This document shows, piece by piece, positions 53,200 through 61,840 of a stretch of DNA of 64,000 nucleotides (its first letter is position 1; each line of letters begins with the position of its first letter). The notes below the pieces were generated by a model that was not told the DNA's origin, did no database searches, and saw only the letters and a program-made list of their open reading frames with translations. The position numbers and the translations under genes are program-made. The DNA lies in NCBI RefSeq assembly GCF_023072615.1, contig NZ_JAKNRW010000008.1:1-64000 (forward strand). Reading direction: 5' to 3'. The DNA comes from Pseudomonas violetae (GTDB lineage Bacteria; Pseudomonadota; Gammaproteobacteria; Pseudomonadales; Pseudomonadaceae).

Positions 53200-54231
53200 T
53201 CAGACCAGGGGTAACGTCACCACGAACTCGCTACCCTGGCCATCGCCTTCGCTGCGGCCCGTCACGTACCCACCGTGCGCCTCGACCAACTCACGCACCA
53301 CCGTCAGGCCGATGCCCAGTCCGGCGCCGTTGAAGCCCACGGCATGACTGTCTTGCACGAACGGCTCGAAGATAAACGGCAGCGCCTGTGCAGAAACACC
53401 GATGCCATTATCACGGATACACATGATCAGGCTGTGGCCCTGGACTGTGACCCTCAGCGTGACGATGCCGCCCGCCGGGGTGTATTTGGCGGCGTTGCCC
53501 AACAGGTTGCCGAGTATTTGCGTAAGGCGCACGGCATCGCCATTTACTGTCAGGGGCTGCTGCGGCACATCAGCCGTGAACTGCAGCCGGTGATCGCGCA
53601 TCACCGGCCGGCACACTTCGACGGCGTCTTCGATGATCGGGACTATATCGACCAGACAGCAGTCCAGGCGCAGCTTGCCGGTGCTGGCGCGGGAGACATC
53701 GAGCAAGTCCTCCACCAGCCGTGACATGTGCTTGACCTGCCCCTCGATCAAATGCTGCATGCGCGGCAGCTCTGCGCTAGGCACCCGTACCAGGCGACCG
53801 GCGATCATGCTGATCGGCGTCAGCGGGTTGCGCAACTCGTGGGCCACCAAGGCCAGGGTGTTGCGTTGCTGCAACAGCGCCTGTTCGGCCGAGGCTTGCA
53901 GTTGTTGCGCGCTGAGGGCGGCAATCACCAGTTGCTCGTTGGCTTCGCGTATTTCAAGGAACAGCCGCTGCTCATGATCGGTACGCAGGGGGCTTTGGGC
54001 ATCGGACTGCGCCGACAAAATCGCCAGCACCAGTTGTTGATTGGCCTCGATCAATTGCTCGACCTGCTGATTGTCCATCCGCTGGGTGTTGGCGTCGCTC
54101 AGTTCCTTTTGCAGTGCCCCCAGCACAGCTCGCGCTTCAACGATTTTCTGACCCAGGAGGAACAACTCCCGAGCGGCAGTGGTCAGCGCTTTTTCGTCCC
54201 GACCATCAACCCCGCTCATGATATCCCTCAT
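53200..54231 (-). CDS. Cytoplasmic sensor histidine kinase in a KaiC operon
   Basis: 343 residues without membrane segments. The N-terminal half is coiled-coil-rich (residues 25-125, QKIVEARAVLGALQKELSDA, and REANEQLVIAALSAQQLQAS). The H-box VAHELRNPL has phospho-acceptor H131. N-box NLLGNAAKYTP, G1 DNGIGV and G2 GAGLGIGL complete the ATPase domain, so it looks active. No receiver domain and no response regulator lie next to it. ATG 54231 overlaps the KaiC stop (ATGA); ATG 54219, with GAGGG before it, is an alternative. It is likely coupled to the KaiC-like protein. Confidence 0.9.
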   Translation of the reverse strand: MRDIMSGVDGRDEKALTTAARELFLLGQKIVEARAVLGALQKELSDANTQRMDNQQVEQLIEANQQLVLAILSAQSDAQSPLRTDHEQRLFLEIREANEQLVIAALSAQQLQASAEQALLQQRNTLALVAHELRNPLTPISMIAGRLVRVPSAELPRMQHLIEGQVKHMSRLVEDLLDVSRASTGKLRLDCCLVDIVPIIEDAVEVCRPVMRDHRLQFTADVPQQPLTVNGDAVRLTQILGNLLGNAAKYTPAGGIVTLRVTVQGHSLIMCIRDNGIGVSAQALPFIFEPFVQDSHAVGFNGAGLGIGLTVVRELVEAHGGYVTGRSEGDGQGSEFVVTLPLV

Positions 54232-55688
54232 CCATTGTCGAGGCCCGTATGCCGCCGGGTTGGGCGGCCACCGAGCAGACCCTCCTGATCCGGCAAGCGG
54301 TCGCCGATCTGCAACCCGTCATTGTCGATGCGGTACAGGCGCAACTCGTCCGAGTGCGCGCTGGACCGCACCTTCACCACCGCCATGATGCGCAGCAGGC
54401 GGCTTTGCACTTCGATGTAGCGCTGCACGATGATCGCGTCGGTGAGGAATGCCGTGCCATAAGGGCTGAATCGCAGGTCGGTATAGCGGTCTTCCAGTTC
54501 CGAAGTCATCAGCACGCTGACCCCGGCGCCGGTCAATGCAGTGACCATCCGCGACAGCGACTCGCGGAAGTCTTCGCGGAAGGTGGGCGCCAGCGCCAAC
54601 TCGAAACCTGACAGCGAATCGATCACCACCCGGGTCGCCTTCAGCCGGCGAATTTCGCTGAGCAGCAAATGCACGATTTCATCGATGGACAGGTCCGGCG
54701 CGCGGCTATCCACAAGACCTACCTTGTCAGCTGCGATCAGGCCGGCCAGGGTGGCGTTCTGCGGATGGTTGGGGCGCTGTTCAAAGACTGCGATCACGCC
54801 GGTTTCGCCGCTGCGCGCACCTTCGGCCAGAAAGGTCGCGGCGAGGATGCTCTTGCCCGAACCCGACGGCCCGGCCACCAGCAGCGAATAGCCGCGAGGC
54901 AGACCGCCGCCAAGCATCTCATCGAGTTGCGGCACACCCATTTTCAGGCGCTCGCCGGCAGATGCCCGCGGCGCTTCGAAGTGTTCGGTTGCAACCGGTG
55001 CAAAAACCTTGATCCCCGATGTGGCGATGCGGAAGGTGTGCAAACCTGGCAGCGTCGGCTGGCCGCGCATCTTCATGATTTCCATCTTGCGCACCATGGA
55101 GTTGCGCTGCACGCTCTGACGCAGCCAGATCAGACCGTCGGCCACGGTGAAGATCGGATTGGTGTCGGTTTCGGTGAAATACTCGCCTATCAGGAAGGTC
55201 GTCGCCTGCCAGGTGGTCATCAACATGCCCAATTGCTGGACGAACTGCGGCAGGTTGTTATTCGGGTTGTCCTGGGTCTGGCTGGCCAATACCACCGAGC
55301 GGAACGAGTCGACAAATACCAGGGCCGGCGAGTGGGTTTGCACCTCGCTGACGATGCGCCGCAGCACTTCGTCCAGATCACCGGCCAGGGTGTCGTCAGC
55401 CAGGTTGATATAGCGCACGGAGTGGTTGATGGCTTCACTGTCGAAGAAGTCGAACTGCTGCTGATAGCGCAGCATCTTCAGCGGCGGTTCGCCAAGCACG
55501 GTAAAGAACAGCGCCGGGCGCTCAGGTGTCGCCAGGGCGAACATCATCTGATGGGCCAAGGTGGTCTTGCCGCAGCCCGGCGGGCCAGCGATCAGGTTGA
55601 ACGAAAATTCCGGTAGTCCTCCGCCCAGCACCTCGTCCAGTCCTGGCACGCCCGTGGCCAGACGGTTGATAGTTACTTTGGTGCTCAT
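54228..55688 (-). CDS. KaiC-like double RecA-domain ATPase
   Basis: 486 residues with two KaiC domains, as in cyanobacterial KaiC. First Walker A GPPGCGKT at 35-42; second GPSGSGKS at 273-280. Each domain is introduced by the KaiC hallmark: GVPGLDEVLGGGLP at about 13-26 and GVPQLDEMLGGGLPRG at about 251-266. The catalytic Glu pair of KaiC appears as GE (about 66-67) and EQ (303-304), so activity may be altered. The C-terminal part keeps TDAIIVQRYIEVQSRLLRIM and VVKVRSSAHSDEL. It starts on an ATGA overlap with the small upstream gene. No KaiA or KaiB is present, so a clock role should not be assumed. Confidence 0.9.
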   Translation of the reverse strand: MSTKVTINRLATGVPGLDEVLGGGLPEFSFNLIAGPPGCGKTTLAHQMMFALATPERPALFFTVLGEPPLKMLRYQQQFDFFDSEAINHSVRYINLADDTLAGDLDEVLRRIVSEVQTHSPALVFVDSFRSVVLASQTQDNPNNNLPQFVQQLGMLMTTWQATTFLIGEYFTETDTNPIFTVADGLIWLRQSVQRNSMVRKMEIMKMRGQPTLPGLHTFRIATSGIKVFAPVATEHFEAPRASAGERLKMGVPQLDEMLGGGLPRGYSLLVAGPSGSGKSILAATFLAEGARSGETGVIAVFEQRPNHPQNATLAGLIAADKVGLVDSRAPDLSIDEIVHLLLSEIRRLKATRVVIDSLSGFELALAPTFREDFRESLSRMVTALTGAGVSVLMTSELEDRYTDLRFSPYGTAFLTDAIIVQRYIEVQSRLLRIMAVVKVRSSAHSDELRLYRIDNDGLQIGDRLPDQEGLLGGRPTRRHTGLDNG

Positions 55689-56119
55689 TGCGAAATTTCC
55701 TGCGAAGGGGTGTCGCTCAGGGAAGGTTCCCACACGTCACGAAGCAAACGTGCGGTGAGCGAAGGCCCGATCAGCGTGGTCAACAGCTCGTAGAAGGTGG
55801 TCAGCATGACTTCGCTGAAGAGTAATGCATCGCCCGCACTCTGCTCGACGAGCACCGGCTTGAGGGCCAGCACATCCAGCAACGCCTGCGCACTGTCGCA
55901 GGTGCCGGCCAGTTGCGGGTGCTTGGCGAGGCAAAGGTGCAGGCTGCGGCGGTAAAGCGCGACAGCCCCCTGTTTGCCAATGATCGGCGTGAGGGCTGCG
56001 TCCATATCCTGCAAAGTGGTGACCAGCGCCTGGGCAATCCTTGCGGAGCCGGCGTCAGGGCCCACTCGGTGCGCCAGAGAAGCGACGATCTGGCGGCTCT
56101 CTTGGCTTTGCGTGGTCAT
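55685..56119 (-). CDS. Helical protein of unknown function, first gene of the KaiC operon
   Basis: 144 residues from MTTQSQESRQ, where the believable protein begins; the longer open frame upstream reads as promoter. Mostly helices, with RIAQALVTTLQDMDAALTPI, then ALYRRSLHLCLAKHPQL and a final LTTFYELLTTLIGPSLTARL followed by LRDVW. The last motif looks like a partner-binding helix pair. No similarity to KaiB is visible. It shares four bases with kaiC-like, so equal expression is expected; it may be an input or adaptor for the ATPase-kinase pair. Confidence 0.72.
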   Translation of the reverse strand: MTTQSQESRQIVASLAHRVGPDAGSARIAQALVTTLQDMDAALTPIIGKQGAVALYRRSLHLCLAKHPQLAGTCDSAQALLDVLALKPVLVEQSAGDALLFSEVMLTTFYELLTTLIGPSLTARLLRDVWEPSLSDTPSQEISQ

Positions 56120-56258
56120 GGCAAACTGATATCTGATGAACAGATATTGATGGTACACCCTATGGGCGCATAGGGACTCAATTAACCATAGGACTGGCGG
56201 ATGACACCGCAGAAATCGGCGATAGCCACGCCTTTGAATCAACAATTGATCCACTTGA

Positions 56259-56296
56259 TCTACAGACGCAAAAAGAATATAAATTACTCTACAGAC
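56259..56296. promoter_or_regulatory. Direct repeats before the toxin-antitoxin pair
   Basis: TCTACAGAC occurs at 56259-56267 and again at 56288-56296, 29 bases apart (nearly three helical turns), in the AT-rich promoter just before the antitoxin gene. Likely binding sites for antitoxin autoregulation; also near the divergent KaiC operon promoter. Confidence 0.5.
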
Positions 56297-56316
56297 TCTA
56301 GATCAAGGTAGATTCC

Positions 56317-56721
56317 ATGGCCATCGTCCTTCCTTCACAGGCATTTTCCAAGGACCAATGCCTGGCCGGCCTGCGGGCGGCGGTAGGCATCATTGAAAAA
56401 TGGGCAGCGTCAAGCGAGCAGGCCTGCCGGATCCTGCGTATCTCCCGCAGTACCCACACCCGCGCCAAACAGCGTGACCCGGACTGGTCGGTGTCGCTGG
56501 ATGCCGATCAGATGCAACGAATCAGCTTTGTACTAAACATCCACGCGGCGCTGCGGCTGGTGTTTGATAATCCGGAAAACGTTTATGGCTTCCCCGCCAT
56601 GGCCAATCACAACGAGTTTTTCAACGGCCGCTCGCCGCTGGAGATCATGTCCCAGGCAGACATGATCTCGCTGTATGAGACGTTTCGCCGGATTGACGTA
56701 TTGCGGGGTGCGCAATGGTGA
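56317..56721 (+). CDS. Xre/MbcA/ParS-type antitoxin (DUF2384)
   Basis: 134-residue antitoxin of RES-Xre pairs. The N-terminal region has a helix-turn-helix-like AAVGIIEKWAASSEQACRIL. The C-terminal toxin-binding domain shows the DUF2384 pattern RISFVLNIHAALRLVFDNPE, GRSPLEIM and the final [15 protein letters not shown]. Its end overlaps the toxin start by seven bases. It should neutralise the RES toxin and, with it, repress the promoter marked by two direct repeats. Confidence 0.88.
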   Translation: MAIVLPSQAFSKDQCLAGLRAAVGIIEKWAASSEQACRILRISRSTHTRAKQRDPDWSVSLDADQMQRISFVLNIHAALRLVFDNPENVYGFPAMANHNEFFNGRSPLEIMSQADMISLYETFRRIDVLRGAQW

Positions 56722-57407
56722 CCCTGGGCCGCTTGCCGACCCTTGCCGGCGACCCGGTGCAGGCCTATCGCCTGGTCAATTCAAAGTTCCCCCCCATCAA
56801 TTTGTTCGATGACGTGGCCGACGCCCAGGCGTTCGAGGCGCTCTACCAGATACAAGCACTGACCAACCCCAGGCTGAGGAACGAGGTTGGACAACTCGAG
56901 CTGATTCCGCGCAGCGAAATCCCCTTCGGCATTCCCGGCTGTTCCTACGCCACCGCACCCTTCACCCACGTCAACCCGGCCGGCTCGCGCTTCAGCGACG
57001 GCAGCTTTGGTGTGTTGTATTTGGCAGGCTCGATGGAAACCGCCCTGGCGGAAGTGCAGCATCACCAGAGGCTGTACTGGTCCAAGGTGCAGGGGCTGAA
57101 CTATGAACGCTTTGTCTTTCGCGGCCTGGCCTGCTCCTTCATCGATGCAGCAATGAAAGATGCGACGGCTATCTCGATGAAAGATCCGATCTACGCGTCC
57201 GACGATTACGCTGCTTCCCATCGCCTCGGCAAAGCCGTCAAGGACACTGGAACCCCCGGCCTGCGCTACCAGTCCGTGCGTTTGCGAGGGAACCACTGCT
57301 GGGCGCTGATGACTCCCCGACCGGTCGCGTCGATCATCCAGGCCGCCCATTACGAGATGATCTGGAACGGGCAGATCACCGGGGTCAATCAGATCCGCGA
57401 GGCCTGA
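56715..57407 (+). CDS. RES-domain toxin (NAD-degrading type)
   Basis: 230-residue toxin of the RES family; characterised members deplete NAD+. Visible family residues: [10 protein letters not shown] (Arg near the N-terminus), [20 protein letters not shown] (the R...S...Y...E core), ALAEVQHH and a C-terminal [20 protein letters not shown]. Length fits the family. It starts inside the antitoxin gene. Directly after its TGA begins a 5'-truncated amidohydrolase, which shows where the module joined older DNA. Confidence 0.9.
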   Translation: MVTLGRLPTLAGDPVQAYRLVNSKFPPINLFDDVADAQAFEALYQIQALTNPRLRNEVGQLELIPRSEIPFGIPGCSYATAPFTHVNPAGSRFSDGSFGVLYLAGSMETALAEVQHHQRLYWSKVQGLNYERFVFRGLACSFIDAAMKDATAISMKDPIYASDDYAASHRLGKAVKDTGTPGLRYQSVRLRGNHCWALMTPRPVASIIQAAHYEMIWNGQITGVNQIREA

Positions 57408-58469
57408 CCAGTTGCCGGGGCCAGTGGTGGCCCTGCGTGCGGACATGGACGCGCTGCCGGTAGAGGAGATGACAGATCTGCCCTTCGCCAGCCAGGCAAC
57501 CGGAATGCGACTGGGCAAGAGCGTGCCAGTGATGCACGCCTGTGGCCACGATACCCACACCGCCATGCTGCTGGGTGCGGCCAAGGTGTTGGCCGAGCAT
57601 CGCGACCACCTGCGCGGCACCGTGGTTTTTCTGTTTCAACCCGCCGAAGAAGGCGCCGCCGATGTGGACGAATTCCAGACCGATACCTTGATCGGCGCCC
57701 AGGCGATGATTCGCGACGGAGCCCTGGACTCGCCAAAAGTCGAGGCGATATTTGCCCTGCACGTGATGGCGGGATACCCGACCGGACACCTGTACTACAA
57801 GGCCGGAACGGTGCTCAACAGCAGCGACTCATTCCGCATCCAGCTCAAGGGGCAACAGACCCATGGTTCGCGCCCTGGAGCGGCAACGATCCGATTGTCA
57901 CCAGCCAGGGCATCATTGCCGCGATGCAGACCCTCGTCAGCCGACGCATCGATCTGACCAAGGGGATGGGGGTCATCAGTGTCGGCACTATCAATGCCGG
58001 TTCGGCCGCGAACATCATTCCCGAAACCCTGGAAATGACCGGGACCATTCGCACCAACAATGCCGACATCCGCGACACCATCCTGCAGAAAATGCCGCCA
58101 TTGGTCAGTGGCATCGCCAGTGCTTATGGAACCGAAGCCAAGCTGCTGCTGGTCAACAATGCTCCGGTCACCGTCAATGACCCGGCCCTGACCGAAGCCA
58201 TGGTGCCGGCACTGGAGCTGGCAGCACCGGGCAAGGTCCAGCGGCTTGAATCATCGCTGTCGCCCAGCGAAGACTTTTCCTACTACGCTCAGAAAGTGCC
58301 CGGCCTGTTCGTATTCCTCGGTGCCACCCCTGAAGGCCAGGACATGGCCAAGGCGCCCAACAACCACAGCCCCTACTTCACCGTCGATGACGCCACCCTC
58401 GCGACCGGGGTGAAGGCGCATGTGCAGTTCGTGCTGAACTATCCCGAGCGCGCCAAGGGCAAATTCTGA
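57408..58469 (+). pseudogene. Broken M20-family amidohydrolase (aminoacylase/hippurate hydrolase type)
   Basis: The N-terminus is missing: sequence opens at [19 protein letters not shown]. Metal-site motifs [15 protein letters not shown] and FQPAEEG follow up to [10 protein letters not shown] single-base loss in CGCCC(C)TGG near 57873 then shifts the frame; the other frame gives [34 protein letters not shown] and the end LSPSEDFSYYAQKVPGLFVF. Both halves are otherwise well kept, so decay is recent. The cut end abuts the RES toxin stop codon. The gene may once have had a signal peptide. Confidence 0.87.
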
Positions 58470-58523
58470 GTGTGCCGATGAGGTCATGGCGGCTGCCTGG
58501 ACCTCATCGCTGGCATAGCCCAC

Positions 58524-59021
58524 TTACCCAGGGAGAACGATGTAATCGTTGCCCTGGATAATCCCACCATGCTCACCCTCGACCAGGTGTATGTAGCGCC
58601 CGCCGACCAGATCAATCGGCAGGCAATCATCCACGTCCATCAGCGCATCGGTATGCGACTGGGTCCAGTGCTTCGGCATTTGTCGCTTGCCATTAGCCGC
58701 GGCTTCTTTCCTGTTCCGGGCGACCACCAGCAGGTAATGATGAGCTTCTCCAAAAACCGCCGTTTCATAACCACCCAGATTGATGAAATACAGGCGCGGT
58801 GAATCAGCCGCCGGTGCCAGCGGACTCAACTCGACTTTCCAGCCCTCGACACCCTCGACACGCATCCACGAGTCGATGTGCACACCTGCTGAATGGCCAA
58901 ACCAACCTTCTCGCAGTTGCGGATAGGTACCCTGAAGGTCGTCCGCAACTGCAAACACCACATCGTGGACCTCAATCCTCGCCCTGGGATGTTTGCCTCC
59001 CAGCATCACTACAAACAGCAT
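58524..59021 (-). CDS. DUF1543-domain protein
   Basis: 165-residue protein of the DUF1543 family, function unknown. The first domain begins MLFVVMLGGKHPRARIEVHD and VVFAVADDLQGTYPQLREGW, the family hallmark. RLYFINLGGY and AHHYLLVVA follow. A second half with KHWTQSHTDALMDVDDCLPI ends in GNDYIVLPG. No signal peptide. Monocistronic. Confidence 0.8.
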   Translation of the reverse strand: MLFVVMLGGKHPRARIEVHDVVFAVADDLQGTYPQLREGWFGHSAGVHIDSWMRVEGVEGWKVELSPLAPAADSPRLYFINLGGYETAVFGEAHHYLLVVARNRKEAAANGKRQMPKHWTQSHTDALMDVDDCLPIDLVGGRYIHLVEGEHGGIIQGNDYIVLPG

Positions 59022-59358
59022 TACTGTGCTCCTGAATACGCCCGACTACCGACCCCCCAGAGCCGCCGCGGCCGCTATTGCTCAACGCGACCAGAAACTC
59101 CCGATCCTGTGCATAGTGCCTGCCCAGCCCAAAGCCGGGCAACCACGACTCACGAGGCGAGGTCCAGTCATCATCAGTGGCCAGGTTCTTCCCCGCACGC
59201 CAACCGCTGTGTACTATCAGCGCGGGCCGATGCTGCCCGCCGCTCGCTTCCGCAAGGAAGGGTGAAAGCATTTATTCATGACCCGAATCCTGTCGCAACT
59301 CTTGACGGTCAAGGTTTGGCAACGCGAGCACCGACATGCCTTGATCCAAGGAGCTAAA
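59022..59358. other. Intergenic region, nothing recognised
   Basis: 337 bp between the divergent DUF1543 and glyoxalase genes. Overlapping open frames occur on both strands, but none has a ribosome-binding site plus protein-like composition. It must contain two outward promoters. Confidence 0.4.
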
Positions 59359-59889
59359 ATGATTTCTATCGAACAAGCCAAACAGATGGCCAAACGCCTG
59401 CGCGCCTCATTGCAAGCGCACGACCAGCAGGCGTGCCATTCCATGGCGCTGGAACTGGTAGCCCACCAACTGGGTTACAAGGACTGGAACACCGCTGCGG
59501 CACTGCTGCCTGCGCAAGTACCGCCACCCGCAGTCACCTTTACCAAAGCCATTCCGATCCTGCGAATGTTCGACGAAACCAAGGCGCGGCAGTTTTACCT
59601 CGACTTCCTTGGCTTCAACGTGGAGTTCGAGCATCGCTTTGAAGCTGATCTGCCCCTGTATCTGGGGATCCAGCGCAACGGTCTGCAACTGCACCTCTCG
59701 GAGCATCACGGCGACGCGAGCCCGGGCGCGACCACCTTTGTCCCCATGGACAATATCGAACTGTTCCGCGACGAACTCCAGGCCAAGCGCTACGGCTATG
59801 GCCGGCCGGATATCGTCGAGCAAGGCTGGGGGAAAGTCCTCGAAGTCCATGACCCTTTCGGCAACCGCATCCGCTTCTGCCAAGACTGA
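59359..59889 (+). CDS. Glyoxalase/bleomycin-resistance superfamily protein with an N-terminal helical extension
   Basis: 176 residues from MISIEQAKQM, chosen because AAGGAG lies six bases upstream. Residues 1-55 are a helical extension (AKRLRASLQAHDQQACHSMA, LGYKDWNTAAALL) of the kind seen in 'glyoxalase superfamily' proteins and in phage-like DUFs. The VOC fold follows: IPILRMFDETKARQFYLDFL, LHLSEHHGDASPG and VLEVHDPFGNRIRF with the terminal metal-ligand region. Substrate unknown; resistance to bleomycin should not be assumed. Confidence 0.82.
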   Translation: MISIEQAKQMAKRLRASLQAHDQQACHSMALELVAHQLGYKDWNTAAALLPAQVPPPAVTFTKAIPILRMFDETKARQFYLDFLGFNVEFEHRFEADLPLYLGIQRNGLQLHLSEHHGDASPGATTFVPMDNIELFRDELQAKRYGYGRPDIVEQGWGKVLEVHDPFGNRIRFCQD

Positions 59890-59927
59890 TGCTGCCACTG
59901 CGGACCGGTTACAGCCGGTCCGCGTCC

Positions 59928-60137
59928 TTACTCATTCGCCGCGTCGAGCCCCGAATCCGGAACATTGAGAAAGGCATTCCACAGCTCATACGCGTCGTGG
60001 TGCCGCTGGGTCGCGTCATCCCAAGCAGGCCCGGATACGCATCTGGAAGAAACCAGCAGCATCATGCCCATTGTGGCAGCGTCGAGCTCAATAAGGAGCG
60101 CGTGGGATTGTATTCTGAAGTCTTCGACCGATGTCAT
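59928..60137 (-). CDS. Small hypothetical protein
   Basis: A 69-codon frame from MTSVEDFRIQSHALLIELDA to the TGA/TAA at 59928, with protein-like composition: helix LLIELDAATMGMMLLVSSRC, then GPAWDDATQRHHDAYELWNA and FLNVPDS. No clear ribosome-binding site precedes ATG 60137. I do not know the family. It is convergent with the glyoxalase gene. The rest of 59890-60305 holds the promoter of the NTF2-like gene. Confidence 0.45.
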   Translation of the reverse strand: MTSVEDFRIQSHALLIELDAATMGMMLLVSSRCVSGPAWDDATQRHHDAYELWNAFLNVPDSGLDAANE

Positions 60138-60305
60138 TGAATTGAACCCCGGGCGGATAGCACCGCCATTACAGAGCAAAGCCCTACTGACCATCGAGTC
60201 CGGGTATCAGGGAAGATTCATCCGGCCTGACCGCCGGTACCCCCTTCATGCAAACTGGCTAAGATAAAGTCAGCTATCGACCAACAAAAAAACAGGAGTT
60301 GAACT

Positions 60306-60734
60306 ATGTCCGAACTCAACCTGCATCCTAACGCCGCCGCTACCTTGCAGCAGTGGCACGCCATGATCAACACCGCCGACTTGAAGGGCTTGCCCGGCCT
60401 GCTCGACGCGAACGTAGTCTTTCGCTCGCCCATGGCGCACACGCCGTACCCGGGTGCTGCGGTGGTGTCGATGATCCTCAATACGGTATTCCAGGTGTTT
60501 GAAGACTTTAAATATCACCGCGAACTGGCGACGGCAGACGGCTTGAATGTCGTCCTGGAATTCAGCGCCACCGTCAGTGGCAAAGAGCTCAAGGGCATCG
60601 ATATGATCCGGTTCAATGAGCAGGGCAAGATGGTTGAGTTCGAAGTGATGGTGCGACCGTTGAGCGGCTTGCAGGCGCTGGGGGAACAGATGGGCCAGCG
60701 GCTTGGCGCCTACCTGGCGGCCAGCAAGGGATGA
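60306..60734 (+). CDS. NTF2-like (SnoaL-type) protein
   Basis: 142-residue cone-fold protein. N-terminal helix LHPNAAATLQQWHAMINTAD, then LLDANVVFRSPMAHTPYPG and the strand-rich end VVLEFSATVSGKELKGIDMI and MVEFEVMVRPLSGLQAL. Ribosome-binding site AGGAG nine bases before ATG. NTF2-like proteins bind small hydrophobic ligands or act as isomerases/hydrolases; no catalytic Asp-His pair could be assigned with confidence. Confidence 0.82.
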   Translation: MSELNLHPNAAATLQQWHAMINTADLKGLPGLLDANVVFRSPMAHTPYPGAAVVSMILNTVFQVFEDFKYHRELATADGLNVVLEFSATVSGKELKGIDMIRFNEQGKMVEFEVMVRPLSGLQALGEQMGQRLGAYLAASKG

Positions 60735-60830
60735 GTTGCCAACCCAGCCATCCCGACATACTTATCGCAATCAAGCGCAGCCAGTTACTAACCCTCCGTT
60801 GCAATCAATAAGCGAGGTGATGACACGCCG

Positions 60831-60944
60831 AGCGACACCCGCCCTGCAGTGCTCGAACTGATCGGCAACACGCCACTGGTGCGTGTCAGCCGATTCGATA
60901 CCGGCCTGACGCGCTTTTTCAAACGGGTGCAACTGGACCTGTAA
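60831..60944 (+). pseudogene. N-terminal relic of a cysteine synthase/cystathionine beta-synthase-like gene
   Basis: The frame SDTRPAVLELIGNTPLVRVS then RFDTG is the conserved start of PLP fold-type II cysteine synthases/CBS proteins (LIGNTPLV motif). It breaks off at LTRFFKRVQLDL-stop. The expected ATG before SDTRP reads CCG, while a GAGGTG box still lies upstream. Everything containing the PLP lysine is gone. From 60945 to 61083 I see nothing else. Confidence 0.7.
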
Positions 60945-61083
60945 ATGGACCGGGCCGATCCACCGTCTCTGTCATGGCCAAATACAGCCGCAGCGTCACC
61001 CTTCTTGGCACGCCGGGATCATGGGCTGTGGAAGGCATCTATGAAGACTGTAAGGACTGCTTGAGTGTCTGAGGGTACGCGCG

Positions 61084-61539
61084 CTATTCCAGCAAACGCT
61101 TGCACATGACGATCGTTCGCTCATCGCCGAAAAACTCATCGCGTACTTTTTGATAGCCCATGGACACGTAAAAGGTTTCCGCGGTGATTGATGAGGGGAC
61201 GTGCAGTAATTCAAGGCTGGCATCAATGGCGGCGGCATGGATGACAACCATTAACTGCTTGCCGATACCTTTGCCCTGGTAGCCCGGTTCTACGAACACA
61301 CTACGCACAACCGCGCCGTCCAGGCTGGCGGTTGCGACGACCTGTTCGTCGACAACGGCTACGAAAACCTGGCGCTGCATCATTAATCGATGGATTGCCT
61401 GAGTGGAGAAATTGTGTTCAAGACGGGCAATTACTTCGGGCGGGTAGTCCTGCGCGCTGGATTTGCGTAGGGCGTTTATCGTAACTTCGCTGATCGCTTC
61501 AGCATCAAGGCTGGTTGCCCGGCGAATCTGACATTCCAT
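61084..61539 (-). CDS. GNAT-family N-acetyltransferase
   Basis: 151 residues from MECQIRRAT; an ATG 11 codons upstream is possible. GNAT motif A is clear: VRSVFVEPGYQGKGIGKQLM (R/QxxGxG/A-type acetyl-CoA loop). Motif B follows with ELLHVPSSITAETFYVSMGY and QKVRDEFF. The N-terminus has the usual ATSLDAEAISEVTINALR. Acceptor unknown. Monocistronic and followed downstream on this strand by the cysteine-synthase relic. Confidence 0.87.
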   Translation of the reverse strand: MECQIRRATSLDAEAISEVTINALRKSSAQDYPPEVIARLEHNFSTQAIHRLMMQRQVFVAVVDEQVVATASLDGAVVRSVFVEPGYQGKGIGKQLMVVIHAAAIDASLELLHVPSSITAETFYVSMGYQKVRDEFFGDERTIVMCKRLLE

Positions 61540-61644
61540 TGTGAGTATCTCGCTGCGGATTGATTCATCCATCGTAACGAGGGCACGCCGGATTCAAAAG
61601 GCAAAGCTGTACACCCATCCCATTGTAGCGACTGTGTTCTCAAG

Positions 61645-61670
61645 CCATCGCGAGCTAACTCGCTCCTACA
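61645..61670. repeat. REP element
   Basis: CCATCGCGAGCTAACTCGCT followed by CCTACA, the common Pseudomonas REP class, between the GNAT gene and tRNA-Gln. Confidence 0.75.
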
Positions 61671-61765
61671 ATCGATAAGGCCATGTGCGCATTATTTTTT
61701 GAGCGATCACACTGCCCGCACGCGCCGTGGTGACAGCTGCGACATGGAATATGAATCAGAAAAAA

Positions 61766-61840
61766 TGGCAGGGGCGGCTGGATTCGAACCAACGCATGGC
61801 AGGATCAAAACCTGCTGCCTTACCGCTTGGCGACGCCCCT
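61766..61840 (-). tRNA. tRNA-Gln(TTG)
   Basis: 75 bases including an encoded CCA. Acceptor AGGGGCG pairs with CGCCCCT; the anticodon arm is GCAGG-TTTTGAT-CCTGC with anticodon TTG; the T arm holds GGTTCGAATCC. The sequence reads like gamma-proteobacterial tRNA-Gln (TCGCCAAGCGGTAAGGC D arm). No sign of an integrase or att duplication next to it. From 61841 to 62087 no gene is seen. Confidence 0.95.

Noticed and set aside
54228-55688. Circadian clock system
   Set aside because: Only a KaiC-like protein is present. KaiA and KaiB are absent and the catalytic Glu pairs are altered, so a clock function is not supported.
57412-58469. Two separate amidohydrolase genes
   Set aside because: The two frames are consecutive parts of one M20 protein separated by a single-base loss, so they are one pseudogene.
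59022-59271. Overlapping frames on both strands between DUF1543 and glyoxalase genes
   Set aside because: Neither has a ribosome-binding site or protein-like composition.
61766-61840. tRNA-Gln as an integration site of a mobile element
   Set aside because: No integrase and no repeated tRNA 3' end was seen on either side in the window.
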